Source of the DNA: Thermohalobaculum sp039815685
GTDB lineage: Bacteria > Pseudomonadota > Alphaproteobacteria > Rhodobacterales > Rhodobacteraceae
Direction of reading: 5' to 3'
Length of the DNA stretch: 64,000 bases
Assembly (NCBI GenBank): GCA_039815685.1
Contig: JBCBYV010000006.1
Coordinates: forward strand, 1-64,000
The notes under the pieces were generated by a model, which saw only the letters and a list, made by a program, of their open reading frames with translations, had not been told where the DNA came from and made no database searches. Position numbers and translations under genes: made by a program. Positions 8,887 through 17,312 of the stretch are shown here, in pieces. Every line of letters begins with the position of its first letter. The stretch's first letter is position 1.

Positions 8887-9870
8887 ATGCTGGCATATAT
8901 TCTGAGAAGGCTCGCGCAGTCCGTGCTGGTGCTGCTGATCACCGGCCTCATCGCCTTCTCGCTCTTCCGCTTCGTCGGCGACCCGGTCGAGAACATGCTG
9001 GGTCAGGAGCGCACGCAGGCGGATGTCGCCGAACTCCGCGAGCGTCTCGGCCTCAACGATCCCTTCCCGGTGCAGTACTGGAAGTTCCTGCAAGGGGCGG
9101 TTCAGGGCGAGTTCGGCGTGAGCTTTCGGCAGGGGCGCCAGGTCTCCGACCTCATCGCCGAGCGGGCGCCTGCGACACTGGAACTCGCTGCCGTATCTGG
9201 CCTTTTGGCCCTCGTCCTCGGCATCGGGCTCGGCGTCTTCACCGCGATCTACCAACGAGGCTGGATCGCGAACTTCATCATGACGACATCGCTCATAGGC
9301 GTGTCGCTGCCGACGTTCCTCATCGGTATCCTGCTCATCTATGTCTTCGCGGTCGAGCTCGGTTGGCTGCCGAGCTTCGGTCGCGGGGAGACCGTCGATC
9401 TCGGCTGGTGGACGACCGGTTTCCTGACCGAAAGCGGTCTCAAGGCCCTGATCCTGCCCTCGATCACCCTCGGCCTCTACCAGATGACACTGATCATGCG
9501 GCTGGTACGCTCCGAGATGCTGGAGGTGCTGCGCGCCGATTACATCCGTTTCGCGCGCGCCCGGGGCCTCTCACAACGCGCCGTGCATTTCGGTCACGCG
9601 CTCAAGAACACGCTCCTGCCGGTGATCACGGTGACGGGCCTTCAGCTAGGCAGCATCATCGCCTTCGCCATCATCACCGAGACAGTGTTCCAGTGGCCGG
9701 GCGTCGGGCTGCTCTTCATCAACGCGGTGCAGTTCGTCGATATCCCCGTGATGGCCGCGTATCTGATGATCATCTCGGTCATGTTCGTCCTCATTAATCT
9801 GATCGTCGATCTCATCTATGTCGCCATCGATCCGCGCCTGCGCGTCGACCGAACGGCCGCTGCGCGCTGA
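8887..9870 (+). CDS. Peptide-type ABC transporter permease, DppB-like
   Basis: A 327-residue inner-membrane permease. It begins with the classic DppB N-terminus (MLAYILRRLAQSVLVLLITG), has the conserved N-terminal region ending in VQYWKFLQGAVQGEFGVSF, and carries the binding-protein-dependent transport motif (EAA loop) near YIRFARARGLSQRAVHFGHA. About six membrane spans are visible. The start at 8887 has GAGG six bases upstream; a longer in-frame opening to 8713 adds residues with no similarity. Its stop is followed directly by the ribosome-binding site of the second permease, so the two are co-translated. Confidence 0.92.
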   Translation: MLAYILRRLAQSVLVLLITGLIAFSLFRFVGDPVENMLGQERTQADVAELRERLGLNDPFPVQYWKFLQGAVQGEFGVSFRQGRQVSDLIAERAPATLELAAVSGLLALVLGIGLGVFTAIYQRGWIANFIMTTSLIGVSLPTFLIGILLIYVFAVELGWLPSFGRGETVDLGWWTTGFLTESGLKALILPSITLGLYQMTLIMRLVRSEMLEVLRADYIRFARARGLSQRAVHFGHALKNTLLPVITVTGLQLGSIIAFAIITETVFQWPGVGLLFINAVQFVDIPVMAAYLMIISVMFVLINLIVDLIYVAIDPRLRVDRTAAAR

Positions 9871-9882
9871 GGGAGGATGGCC

Positions 9883-10818
9883 ATGACCGACACCACCCAA
9901 GCCTGGACCCGCAACCTCGCTCGCGCCTGGGACAGCGACCTCGCCCACTCCTTCCGCCGCTCTCCGGTCGCGATCATCGCCGCGATCTTCGTGCTGATCC
10001 TGACCTTGGGCGCCATCTTCGCACCGCTCATCGCGCCCTATGACGTCGATCCCGCAGCCCTCGAACTCCTCGACGGGTTCTCCGCGCCGATGGAGCCGAA
10101 TGCGTTCACGGGCAAGGTCTTCTGGCTCGGCGCGGACGATCAGGGGCGGGACGTCTTCTCCGCCATCCTATACGGCCTGCGTATCTCGCTCTTCGTTGGC
10201 GTCGCGGCGGTGCTGCTCGCCATGATCATCGGCATCACCCTAGGGCTCTTGGCGGGGTATCTCGGCGGATGGCTCGAGACGATCATCATGCGCCTTGCCG
10301 ACGTGCAGCTGACCTTCCCCTCGATCCTCGTCGCCATGCTGATCTTCGGCGTCGCGCAAGGGATCGTGGCGCCGGAGCATCGCGAGGAGATGGCGATCTG
10401 GGTGCTGATCATCTCAATCGGCCTCTCGGACTGGGTGCAGTTCGCCCGCGTTGTTCGCTCATCGACACTCGTCGAGAAGCAGAAGGAATACGTGGCGGCC
10501 GCCCGCCTGATCGGCCGTTCCTCGACGGGCATCATGTTTCGCCATGTCCTTCCGAACGCACTCTCGCCCGTGCTGGTAATCGCCACCATCGGGCTTGCGC
10601 TGGCGATCATCACCGAGGCGACGCTGAGCTTCCTGGGCGTGGGCGCGCCGCCAACCCAGCCCTCGCTCGGCACCCTTATCCGGACGGGGCAGGGTTTCCT
10701 GTTCTCGGGCGAGTGGTGGATCCTGTTCTTCCCGGCGGTGACCCTCCTCGTCCTCGCGCTCAGCGTCAATCTGCTCGGCGACTGGCTCCGCACGGCCCTC
10801 AACCCCAAGCTCCGCTGA
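9883..10818 (+). CDS. Peptide-type ABC transporter permease, DppC-like
   Basis: A 311-residue partner permease with the DppC-type N-terminal domain (PVAIIAAIFVLILTLGAIFA, then L-I-A-P-Y-D-V-D-P) and the EAA loop around YVAAARLIGRSSTGIMFRHV. The N-terminal segment WLGADDQGRDVFSAILYG is a hallmark of this subfamily. Start 9883 is preferred over the ATG at 9877 because the GGGAGG box abuts 9877 but sits six bases from 9883. The downstream gene is not an ATPase; the DppD/DppF-type subunits needed for transport must be encoded elsewhere. A hairpin at 10828-10850 follows. Confidence 0.92.
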   Translation: MTDTTQAWTRNLARAWDSDLAHSFRRSPVAIIAAIFVLILTLGAIFAPLIAPYDVDPAALELLDGFSAPMEPNAFTGKVFWLGADDQGRDVFSAILYGLRISLFVGVAAVLLAMIIGITLGLLAGYLGGWLETIIMRLADVQLTFPSILVAMLIFGVAQGIVAPEHREEMAIWVLIISIGLSDWVQFARVVRSSTLVEKQKEYVAAARLIGRSSTGIMFRHVLPNALSPVLVIATIGLALAIITEATLSFLGVGAPPTQPSLGTLIRTGQGFLFSGEWWILFFPAVTLLVLALSVNLLGDWLRTALNPKLR

Positions 10819-10827
10819 GTTAGCAAT

Positions 10828-10850
10828 CCGCGCCGTAGCCGACGGCGCGG
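10828..10850. terminator. Hairpin after the permease pair
   Basis: A perfect 9-bp stem (CCGCGCCGT) with a five-base loop lies ten bases after the stop of the second permease gene. It lacks a T-run, so it may be a weak terminator or an mRNA 3'-end stabiliser separating the permeases from the following gene. Confidence 0.45.
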
Positions 10851-10915
10851 GACCGTAACCTCGTCGAAGCGCCCCGCCTGCCCCTTCCGCGACCGCGGTG
10901 CAGCCGCTAGGACAG

Positions 10916-13246
10916 ATGGAAAGCAGCAAAGAGGCGCGGCAACGATGCGCGCCGAGCGGGGACGGGAAGATGCCAGCCGCCAGCCTGCCCGACGGGCTCC
11001 TCGATCGTTGCGTGCCCGAGGTGCGTCCCGCCCTCGCCCTCCTCGCCGACAACCGCTCCATGGTGCTCCGAGCGGGACCCGAGGAGGTGGAGATCTGGGC
11101 GCAGAACGCCGATGGCAAGCGCGTGAAGGTCGGCGGCTGCAGCTTTGCGGATCAGGGTGCCAACGGGACGGGCGGCCTCTACCTCGCCCATGTCTTCGTG
11201 GTAACGCGCAGACTGACGGAGGCGGCGACCGCCCTCGGGTTCGCGGCAGAGGTTGGCCCCGGCGGGCGCAGGCTTTGGGTGCTGGAGGAAGGCGCGCCGC
11301 CTGCGCGTTTCGCCGAAGCGCTCTCGGCCTTTCTCGGTCTCGATGCGGCCGGGTCGGCCGACTCTGCGCCGCGCGCCCGCCTTCCACTCCGGCCCGAGAC
11401 GATCTTTGGACCGCGTGCCATCGTCTTCGTCGGCGCGGACGAGGCAGGGCAATCGCCGGTCGGCGCCGCGCTGGCCTCGCTTCGGGTTGCAGGGTTCGAG
11501 GGCAAGCTCATGCCCGTCGCCGCCCCCGACGGCCCGGCGCAGGTGCAAGGCCTACCCGCCGCCCCCGACATCGCCGACGCCGGTGCCGCGGACCTCGCGC
11601 TTATCGCCGCTGACGATCCGGGCCTAGGCGACGCATTGCGGGCGCTGGCGGCTAACGGTACCCGGGCGGCGATGGTCCTGCCCCCTGCTGACACGGCGGC
11701 CGAGGGTGGCCTCGCCCTCCGCCGCGAGCTGACGGATACCGCGGAGGAAGCCGGTATCGCGATCTTCGGCCCGGGCACCGCCGGCCTCGTCCACACGCCC
11801 GCGCGCATCGCCATCGGTCCGGCAACCGCGACCCTGCCGTCACTGCCATCTCGGGGAGCTGCCGGCGGTGCCTTCGCGGCCCTCCTCGGCGGACCGGCCT
11901 TCGCCGCCCATCTCGCCGCAGCCGCCGGGCGGCGGGGTTTTTCGCCGCGCACGATGCTGGGCATCGGTGCCGCCGCCGATATCGGGCTGGCAGAGGGGCT
12001 CGACCTGCTCCTCGGCGATACGGGTGCGGCAGGCCTGCCGATCCTGCTCGTGCCCGAAGCCGCTCCCGTGGCGGTCGGCAGCGGGGCCACCCTCGCAGCG
12101 GTGCTCGAACGCGCGAGGGTGGCCGGTCGGCCGGTGATCGCGGTCCGCGCCGATCGCGCGACCGAGCCGCATGGCAGGGCCCGCCAACCCGGCGCCCTAC
12201 CCTCGGAGGCAACGATCCCGGACCCGCTCGGCGCGCTCTTCCATCAGGCCGGCGTCGTGGAGGTTGCGGGCTTCGAGGCGGCGCTCGATCTGGTCCTCGC
12301 CTGCCGCGCCCGGCGCCTGCCGACAGGGCGTCGCATCGGGCTCGTCGCGCCCGCCGGCAATGTTGAACCGGCGACGCGCCTGCTGGGAGCATCCGCCCGC
12401 GCGGCCGGTCTCGATCTCCGCCCGCTCCCACTCCCAAAAGAGCCGGCAGCAGGCTCGATGCACGGCCTCGGCGCCTCGTTGGCCAAGCTCCTCGCCGGTG
12501 ACAGCGTCGACCTTCTCCTCGGCGTCTGGCCCGCACCGGGCCATGAAGGCGCGCCCGCGCTGCTGGAAGCGATGGCTGAAGCAGCGGAGGCCGCCTGGGA
12601 CCTCGGCCCCACCGCCCCTCCGATGCTGCATGCGGCGCTTCTGCCAGCCGACATGCAGGCGCTCGCAGACGAGGCGCAGCTTGCGGTCTATCCCGACCCC
12701 CACCGCGCCCTCGGCACAGGCGCGGCCATGGCCGCCCTGGGCGCAGCCCTTTCCCGGCAGGCGAGCACACCGCCGCGCCTGCCGCTCCGAGCGCGCCTGC
12801 CCGATGCGGCGGAGGGCACCACGCTGGAAAGCGCCCTCGAAGCCTCCCTCGCAGCACTTGGCCTGCCGCTGCAGGGCGTCGACGGGCCATCCGATGGCGC
12901 CGAAGTGGCGACGCTGCGCTACCTGCTCGATCCGGTCTACGGTCCGATGACCGGTATCACGGCGGCGTCGGGCGCTGCCGAGACCTGGCGCCAGGGCCCC
13001 CTCGGGGCAGCAGAGGCGCGGGCCGCCGCGCGGGACGCCGGCCTCTCACCAGCCTTCGCCACCGCGCTGGCCGAACCGCTTGCCCGCCTCACGGTGCTCA
13101 CCGCGGGGCAGCCGGCGCGCATCGCGAGCCTCACGCTCGAAGGTGTGAAGGCGACCGAGGGGGGTGTCGCAGCGGCAGGGCTTGAAGTCGGCGTCCCGGT
13201 AGAGGACAAAGTTGACGTTAACGGAAACATGGGCGCGCCGGGCTGA
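10916..13246 (+). CDS. Degenerate ADP-forming acyl-CoA synthetase-like protein
   Basis: A 776-residue cytoplasmic protein with the domain order of NDP-forming acyl-CoA synthetases. A CoA-binding Rossmann domain covers roughly residues 158-300 (begins near IFGPRAIVFVGADEAGQSPV). Two succinyl-CoA-ligase-like flavodoxin domains cover roughly 315-610. A worn remnant of the ATP-grasp domain (LLDPVYGPMTG) is at the end. The catalytic His of the family, normally in an S-H-T-G-A motif, is replaced by Gln (RQPGA, Gln424), and no intact ATP-grasp is left, so it is probably not a normal ligase. The first 150 residues are an unrecognised extension. Starts at 10898 or 10970 are also possible. A nitronate-monooxygenase-like gene follows after 25 bases. 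Confidence 0.65.
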   Translation: MESSKEARQRCAPSGDGKMPAASLPDGLLDRCVPEVRPALALLADNRSMVLRAGPEEVEIWAQNADGKRVKVGGCSFADQGANGTGGLYLAHVFVVTRRLTEAATALGFAAEVGPGGRRLWVLEEGAPPARFAEALSAFLGLDAAGSADSAPRARLPLRPETIFGPRAIVFVGADEAGQSPVGAALASLRVAGFEGKLMPVAAPDGPAQVQGLPAAPDIADAGAADLALIAADDPGLGDALRALAANGTRAAMVLPPADTAAEGGLALRRELTDTAEEAGIAIFGPGTAGLVHTPARIAIGPATATLPSLPSRGAAGGAFAALLGGPAFAAHLAAAAGRRGFSPRTMLGIGAAADIGLAEGLDLLLGDTGAAGLPILLVPEAAPVAVGSGATLAAVLERARVAGRPVIAVRADRATEPHGRARQPGALPSEATIPDPLGALFHQAGVVEVAGFEAALDLVLACRARRLPTGRRIGLVAPAGNVEPATRLLGASARAAGLDLRPLPLPKEPAAGSMHGLGASLAKLLAGDSVDLLLGVWPAPGHEGAPALLEAMAEAAEAAWDLGPTAPPMLHAALLPADMQALADEAQLAVYPDPHRALGTGAAMAALGAALSRQASTPPRLPLRARLPDAAEGTTLESALEASLAALGLPLQGVDGPSDGAEVATLRYLLDPVYGPMTGITAASGAAETWRQGPLGAAEARAAARDAGLSPAFATALAEPLARLTVLTAGQPARIASLTLEGVKATEGGVAAAGLEVGVPVEDKVDVNGNMGAPG

Positions 13247-13271
13247 GGCCGCCGCCTGCAACGAGGCTGCC

Positions 13272-14276
13272 ATGACCGATGCATCCCGCCTGCCCGCCGC
13301 CCTCCGCCACCTGTCGCTGCCGGTGATCGGCGCCCCCTTGTTCATCGTCTCCAACCCCGCCCTAGTAATCGCACAATGCAAGGCCGGCATCGTGGGCAGC
13401 TTCCCGGCGCTCAACGCGCGGGAGAAACCAGGCGAGCCCCCGATGCTCGAAGCCTGGCTAAAGCAGATCACCGAGGCGCTGGACGCCCACAACCAGGCCA
13501 ACCCCGACACGCCGGCCGCACCCTTCGCCGTCAATCAGATCGTGCACCGCTCCAATCTCCGGCTCGAGCGGGACATCGAGATCTGCCACAAGTGGAAGGT
13601 GCCGGTCTGGATCACCTCCCTCGGTGCGCGGGTGGAGGTGAACGAGGCCGCGCATGCCTGTGGCGGCATCACCCTCCACGACGTGATCAACGACCGTTTC
13701 GCGCGAAAGGCCATCGAGAAGGGCGCGGACGGCCTGATCGCCGTCGCGGCAGGCGCTGGCGGCCATGCGGGCACGACCTCGCCCTTCGCGCTGGTCCAGG
13801 AGATCCGCGCCTGGTTCGATGGCCCGCTCCTGCTCTCTGGCTCGATCGCCACCGGCGATGCGGTGCTCGCGTCACAGGCCATGGGTGCTGATTTCGCCTA
13901 TATCGGCTCGGCCTTCATCGCGAGCCACGAGGCGAACGCGGACCCGGCCTACAAGCAGATGATCGTCGACGCGATGTCGGACGACATCGTCTACTCCTCG
14001 CTCTTCACCGGCGTGCACGGGAATTATCTGAAGGGCTCGATCCGCAATGCGGGCATGGACCCCGATGATCTGCCCGAGAGCGACCCTTCGAAGATGAACT
14101 TTGCCGACGGCTCCTCCAAGCCCAAGAGCTGGAAGGAGATCTGGGGCGCCGGACAAGGTGTCGGCGCCGTGAAATCGGTCGAGGGCGCCGCCGACATCGT
14201 CGCCCGCCTCACCCGCGAGTACGATCGGGCGCGGGACCGCCTCAGCCTTGGCGCGCAAGCCGCAGCGGCCGAGTAG
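13272..14276 (+). CDS. Nitronate monooxygenase (2-nitropropane dioxygenase family)
   Basis: A 334-residue FMN-dependent TIM-barrel protein. Visible signatures are the N-terminal substrate-side strand PVIGAPLFIVSNPALV, the GADGLIAVAAGAGGHAG motif with the family His near the isoalloxazine ring, the phosphate-binding PLLLSGSIATGDAVLA and MGADFAYIGSAFIA. Enzymes of this group oxidise alkyl nitronates or reduce quinones or enoyl compounds; the real substrate is unknown. The start at 13272 has GAGG six bases upstream and lies 25 bases after the CoA-synthetase-like gene, so the two are probably one transcript. Confidence 0.85.
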   Translation: MTDASRLPAALRHLSLPVIGAPLFIVSNPALVIAQCKAGIVGSFPALNAREKPGEPPMLEAWLKQITEALDAHNQANPDTPAAPFAVNQIVHRSNLRLERDIEICHKWKVPVWITSLGARVEVNEAAHACGGITLHDVINDRFARKAIEKGADGLIAVAAGAGGHAGTTSPFALVQEIRAWFDGPLLLSGSIATGDAVLASQAMGADFAYIGSAFIASHEANADPAYKQMIVDAMSDDIVYSSLFTGVHGNYLKGSIRNAGMDPDDLPESDPSKMNFADGSSKPKSWKEIWGAGQGVGAVKSVEGAADIVARLTREYDRARDRLSLGAQAAAAE

Positions 14277-14365
14277 GAGCGCGCGCAGGCCGCTGCCATC
14301 GCGCAACGGGGAGGCCTACGGGGTCAGGGTCGCGGGCAAACGCATTGTCCGAGGAGGCCCTGTCG

Positions 14366-14701
14366 ATGCTCCGTTCTGTTCGTATTCCCATCCTGGCAGC
14401 GGCGTTCGTGCTTGCTGGGTGCGCCGTGCCGCCCAACCCGCTCGATGTGGCGCGCTTCAACGCAAGCGTCGTCGGCGCCGCGGACACGGACCGCACGCGC
14501 GCCGCGCGTGTCGCCGCCGGCGTCTCGGCGGCCCATTCAGGCATGACGCTCGCCTGCACGATGGTCTGGGACGGTGCGGAGGTGAAGGCCTTCGACATCT
14601 TCCGCCGCTACTGCGCTGCCCGCCGCGCCCTACTGCCAACGGCACAGCCAGCGACCCCGATCACCCCTGCACCCCTACCCCCGGGCGCCGCGGCCCAATG
14701 A
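14366..14701 (+). CDS. Small putative lipoprotein
   Basis: A 111-residue protein with a lipoprotein signal peptide: positive N-terminus, hydrophobic core and lipobox V-L-A-G-C with Cys19 as the acylated residue. The mature part is small, ends in a proline/alanine-rich tail and has two further cysteines (TLACTMVW and RRYCAARR). It would be attached to the periplasmic face of a membrane. No family is recognised. The start at 14366 has GAGGAGG eight bases upstream. It follows the nitronate monooxygenase by 89 bases. Confidence 0.6.
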   Translation: MLRSVRIPILAAAFVLAGCAVPPNPLDVARFNASVVGAADTDRTRAARVAAGVSAAHSGMTLACTMVWDGAEVKAFDIFRRYCAARRALLPTAQPATPITPAPLPPGAAAQ

Positions 14702-14748
14702 TGCTTGCGTGGGTGCGCCGGATCTGATGGTCGCCGCAAGTCCGGGGC

Positions 14749-14894
14749 GCGCCCGCGCCCACCCGCGTCAGTCTTGCATCATGACACCTAAAGAACGCTG
14801 AAATGTAGAAGTTTCGGCGCTTCAGGCACAGGCCCCACTACTCACCGGTTCTTCACCATGGCAGCCCCAAGCTGACGTGGGTGGGCGCGGGCGC
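14749..14894. repeat. Widely spaced 23-bp inverted repeat between convergent genes
   Basis: Arms at 14749-14771 and 14872-14894 are inverted copies with a single mismatch, 100 bases apart. The spacer contains a smaller hairpin (GCTGAAA pairing with TTTCGGC around 14797-14818, one wobble). The element fills the gap between the lipoprotein gene (ends 14701) and ggpS (ends 14930), which converge. It could act as a bidirectional terminator or be a small mobile palindromic element. Confidence 0.6.
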
Positions 14895-14929
14895 ACGGGC
14901 CAAAGAGGGCGATTGCCCTGATCTGCCGA

Positions 14930-16432
14930 TCAGGCGGCGTTCTTGTCCTTGCGCTTATCGTCCAGGGCGTTGAAGAGCCGCTGCTGTTCCCTTGCCCAGG
15001 CTTCGATGTCGTAGCGGTGGACTTTTTCGCGCAGCACGGCCATGCGGCCACGGCGATCCTCCTCCGCCATATCCAGCGCTTGATCGATGGCGGCATCCAT
15101 GGAGCGGTTGGAGAACGGGTTAGTGAGCACCGCCTCCGCCATCTCTACCGCCACGCCCGCAAACTCGGAGAGCACCAGCACGCCATCGCCATCCGTCCGA
15201 GCTGCCACAAACTCCTCCGCAACGAGGTTCAGGCCGTCTGCGAGCGGCGTGATCCAGGCGATGTCCGCCGCGCGGTAATAGGCGACGAGATCGCGGAAGG
15301 GGATCGGCGTCGAGATAAGCGACACGGGCTGCCACTCGAAGCTGCCATAGGCGCCGTTGATGCGGCCCACAGCGGTCTCGATCGCTTCCTGCACATCCGC
15401 ATAAGCTTCCATGTTCCGGTTCGCACTCACGCTCACCAGCATCAGCCGCACCTCACCGCGCAGCTCCGGGCGACGCTCGAGCAGCCGCTCATAGGCCTGC
15501 AGGAGCTCGATCCCGCCCTTGGTATAGTCCGTCCGCCCGACCGAGATGATCAGCTTCTTGCCGCCCAGCTCCTGCCGGATCGCGGCCTTCAGCTCCGCCG
15601 TCTCCTCGGCGCGTGCGAGCTCCCCGATATAGTCGACATCGACGCCCACGGGGAACGCCGAGAGCAGGATGCGCCGGCCCTCGTATTCCACCTCCGTGAA
15701 GGTCGTGCGCTCGGAGAGCGCTTGGCCCGAAGGCGAGAAATCCTCCGGCGTCATCTGATCGCCGACAACCCGCACATCGAAGCGGCTGTGGGCGCAGCTC
15801 ACGAAGTTCGCGACATAGCGGGGGATATGGAAGCCCACGATATCGCAGGCCAGCAGGCTCTCGATGATTTCACGGCGCCAGGGCAGGACGTTGAACATGT
15901 CCGCCGCCGGGAACGGCGTGTGGTGAAAGAACGCGATCTTCGCGTTGGGCTTCAGCTGGCGGAGATAGACCGGCACCAGCCACAGATTGTAGTCGTGCAC
16001 CCAGATGACGCTGTCGTCGTCCGCCTCCCGCGCCGCTGCCTCGGCAAAGGCCCAGTTCACCTCCCGAAACGTCGGCCAGTCGACGGGGTCGTAGTTGTAG
16101 CGATCCTTGAAGCTGTGGAGGATTGGCCAGATCGCCTCCTTCGAGGTGACGTGGTAAAAGCTTGATACCTGTTCCTTGGTGAGCGCGAGCCTGCTGACGG
16201 TGTACTTGCCGTAGCTGTCCTCGATCTCGATCACCCGCTCGAAATCCGGATCGTTCGGATCGTCCGCGTATTTCCACGCGACCCAGGCGCCCGCGTCGTG
16301 CCGGCCGAAGAAGCTCTTGAGCGTCGGCACGATGCCGTTCGGGCTCTTGTTCTCCTTGCGGACGAGCTTCCCGTCCTCGATCACCTCCTCATAGGGCTGG
16401 CGGTGATAGACGATGACGAGCTTGCGGGTCAT
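14930..16432 (-). CDS. ggpS: Glucosylglycerol-phosphate synthase (GT20 family)
   Basis: A 500-residue GT-B glycosyltransferase of the trehalose-phosphate-synthase family. Several stretches match the GgpS branch rather than OtsA: an N-terminal LVIVYHRQPYEEV with KSPNGIVPTLKSFF, FYHVTSKEAIWPILHSF, VWVHDYNLWL-type and RQLKPNAKIAFFHHTPFP, and ITPLADGLNLVAEEFV near the end. GgpS joins ADP-glucose and glycerol-3-phosphate to glucosylglycerol-phosphate, precursor of the compatible solute glucosylglycerol. The upstream genes encode a HAD phosphatase and GpsA, which supply the remaining two steps. OtsA activity cannot be excluded, but no otsB-type partner or trehalose gene is present. A hairpin at 16453-16478 precedes the start. 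Confidence 0.85.
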   Translation of the reverse strand: MTRKLVIVYHRQPYEEVIEDGKLVRKENKSPNGIVPTLKSFFGRHDAGAWVAWKYADDPNDPDFERVIEIEDSYGKYTVSRLALTKEQVSSFYHVTSKEAIWPILHSFKDRYNYDPVDWPTFREVNWAFAEAAAREADDDSVIWVHDYNLWLVPVYLRQLKPNAKIAFFHHTPFPAADMFNVLPWRREIIESLLACDIVGFHIPRYVANFVSCAHSRFDVRVVGDQMTPEDFSPSGQALSERTTFTEVEYEGRRILLSAFPVGVDVDYIGELARAEETAELKAAIRQELGGKKLIISVGRTDYTKGGIELLQAYERLLERRPELRGEVRLMLVSVSANRNMEAYADVQEAIETAVGRINGAYGSFEWQPVSLISTPIPFRDLVAYYRAADIAWITPLADGLNLVAEEFVAARTDGDGVLVLSEFAGVAVEMAEAVLTNPFSNRSMDAAIDQALDMAEEDRRGRMAVLREKVHRYDIEAWAREQQRLFNALDDKRKDKNAA

Positions 16433-16452
16433 GGGTCCCCCTTCCGGGATCG

Positions 16453-16478
16453 GGCGCCGGGGCGGTGGCCCCGGTGCC
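16453..16478 (-). promoter_or_regulatory. Hairpin just upstream of ggpS
   Basis: Arms 16453-16462 and 16469-16478 pair over nine of ten positions around a six-base loop, about 20 bases before the ggpS start and inside the 65-base gap after the phosphatase gene. It could attenuate or stabilise the distal part of the transcript; no T-run follows it. Confidence 0.35.
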
Positions 16479-16497
16479 GGGCTTGGTGGTGCCGCGA

Positions 16498-17310
16498 TCA
16501 GCGCGGCGTCGGATCGAACAGGTCGAAATGAGCGATGGCATCCATGATGCCGGCGGCGCCGATACCCTCGGCCTTGAAGACATGGGGCTTGTCCGCGACG
16601 CGCGCGAGGAGCGGCGCTTCCGAGCCGCCAACCGCAACGCCGTGAAACGCCGTCTCGAACATCGAAAAGTCGTTCATCGTGTCGCCCGCCACCAGGATCC
16701 GACCAGGCTCGAGGCCGAGATGCGTCGCGAGGCGGGTGAGCGAGGGCCCCTTGCTGACGCCCTTCGGCAGCACGTCGAAATAGGTGTCGGCCGAGATCAG
16801 GTGATCGTGCCCCATCCCGGCCACGATTTCTTCCGCGCGCGGATCATAGGCACCTGGATCGTAATCGTAGCTCACACGGTAGCGAAACTCGGTCGGTTGC
16901 AGCGTGAGGCCGGCATGGCCGTCGAGCGCGGCGCGCACCGTCCCGCCTGCATCGCCCCAGATCGCGGAGATCTCCTCTTCGAGCTCGGCGATGGGACTTA
17001 CCCTCCCGCCGGGGCCTGCCGGCGACATCTGCGCAATCGTGGTGCCCACATCGCCCACCACGAAGTCGGGCCAGGGCACGGCCGTGTCGGTGCAGAGCCC
17101 CTCGATAAAGCGCGGATCCCGGCCCGTGACGAAGATGAGGCCCAGACCGTCACGATGTGCCTCGATCCAGCGGTAGAGCTGCAGACGATGCTCATCCGTC
17201 CCGCCCAGGAACGTGCCATCGAGATCGGTGGCAAGCACGAAGCGCCAGCGCGCAGCCTCGGCCCGGGCCTCGTCCAGCGCCGCTGTGGCCGACATGTCGT
17301 TGGCAGGCAC
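16498..17310 (-). CDS. ggpP: HAD-family phosphatase, probable glucosylglycerol-phosphate phosphatase
   Basis: A 270-residue HAD-superfamily phosphatase of the sucrose-phosphatase-like branch. Motif I is LATDLDGTFLGG (Asp29 nucleophile, Asp31 acid/base), motif II FVTGRD, the lysine region LPKGVSKG, and motif IV VAGDTMNDFSMF. In Pseudomonas-type bacteria a related phosphatase domain is fused to the N-terminus of GgpS; here it is a separate gene 65 bases upstream of ggpS, which supports dephosphorylation of glucosylglycerol-phosphate as its role (inference). The GTG at 17310 is preferred because GGGAGGA lies seven bases upstream; a GTG at 17316 overlaps the gpsA stop. Confidence 0.75.
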   Translation of the reverse strand: MPANDMSATAALDEARAEAARWRFVLATDLDGTFLGGTDEHRLQLYRWIEAHRDGLGLIFVTGRDPRFIEGLCTDTAVPWPDFVVGDVGTTIAQMSPAGPGGRVSPIAELEEEISAIWGDAGGTVRAALDGHAGLTLQPTEFRYRVSYDYDPGAYDPRAEEIVAGMGHDHLISADTYFDVLPKGVSKGPSLTRLATHLGLEPGRILVAGDTMNDFSMFETAFHGVAVGGSEAPLLARVADKPHVFKAEGIGAAGIMDAIAHFDLFDPTPR

Positions 17311-17312
17311 GG

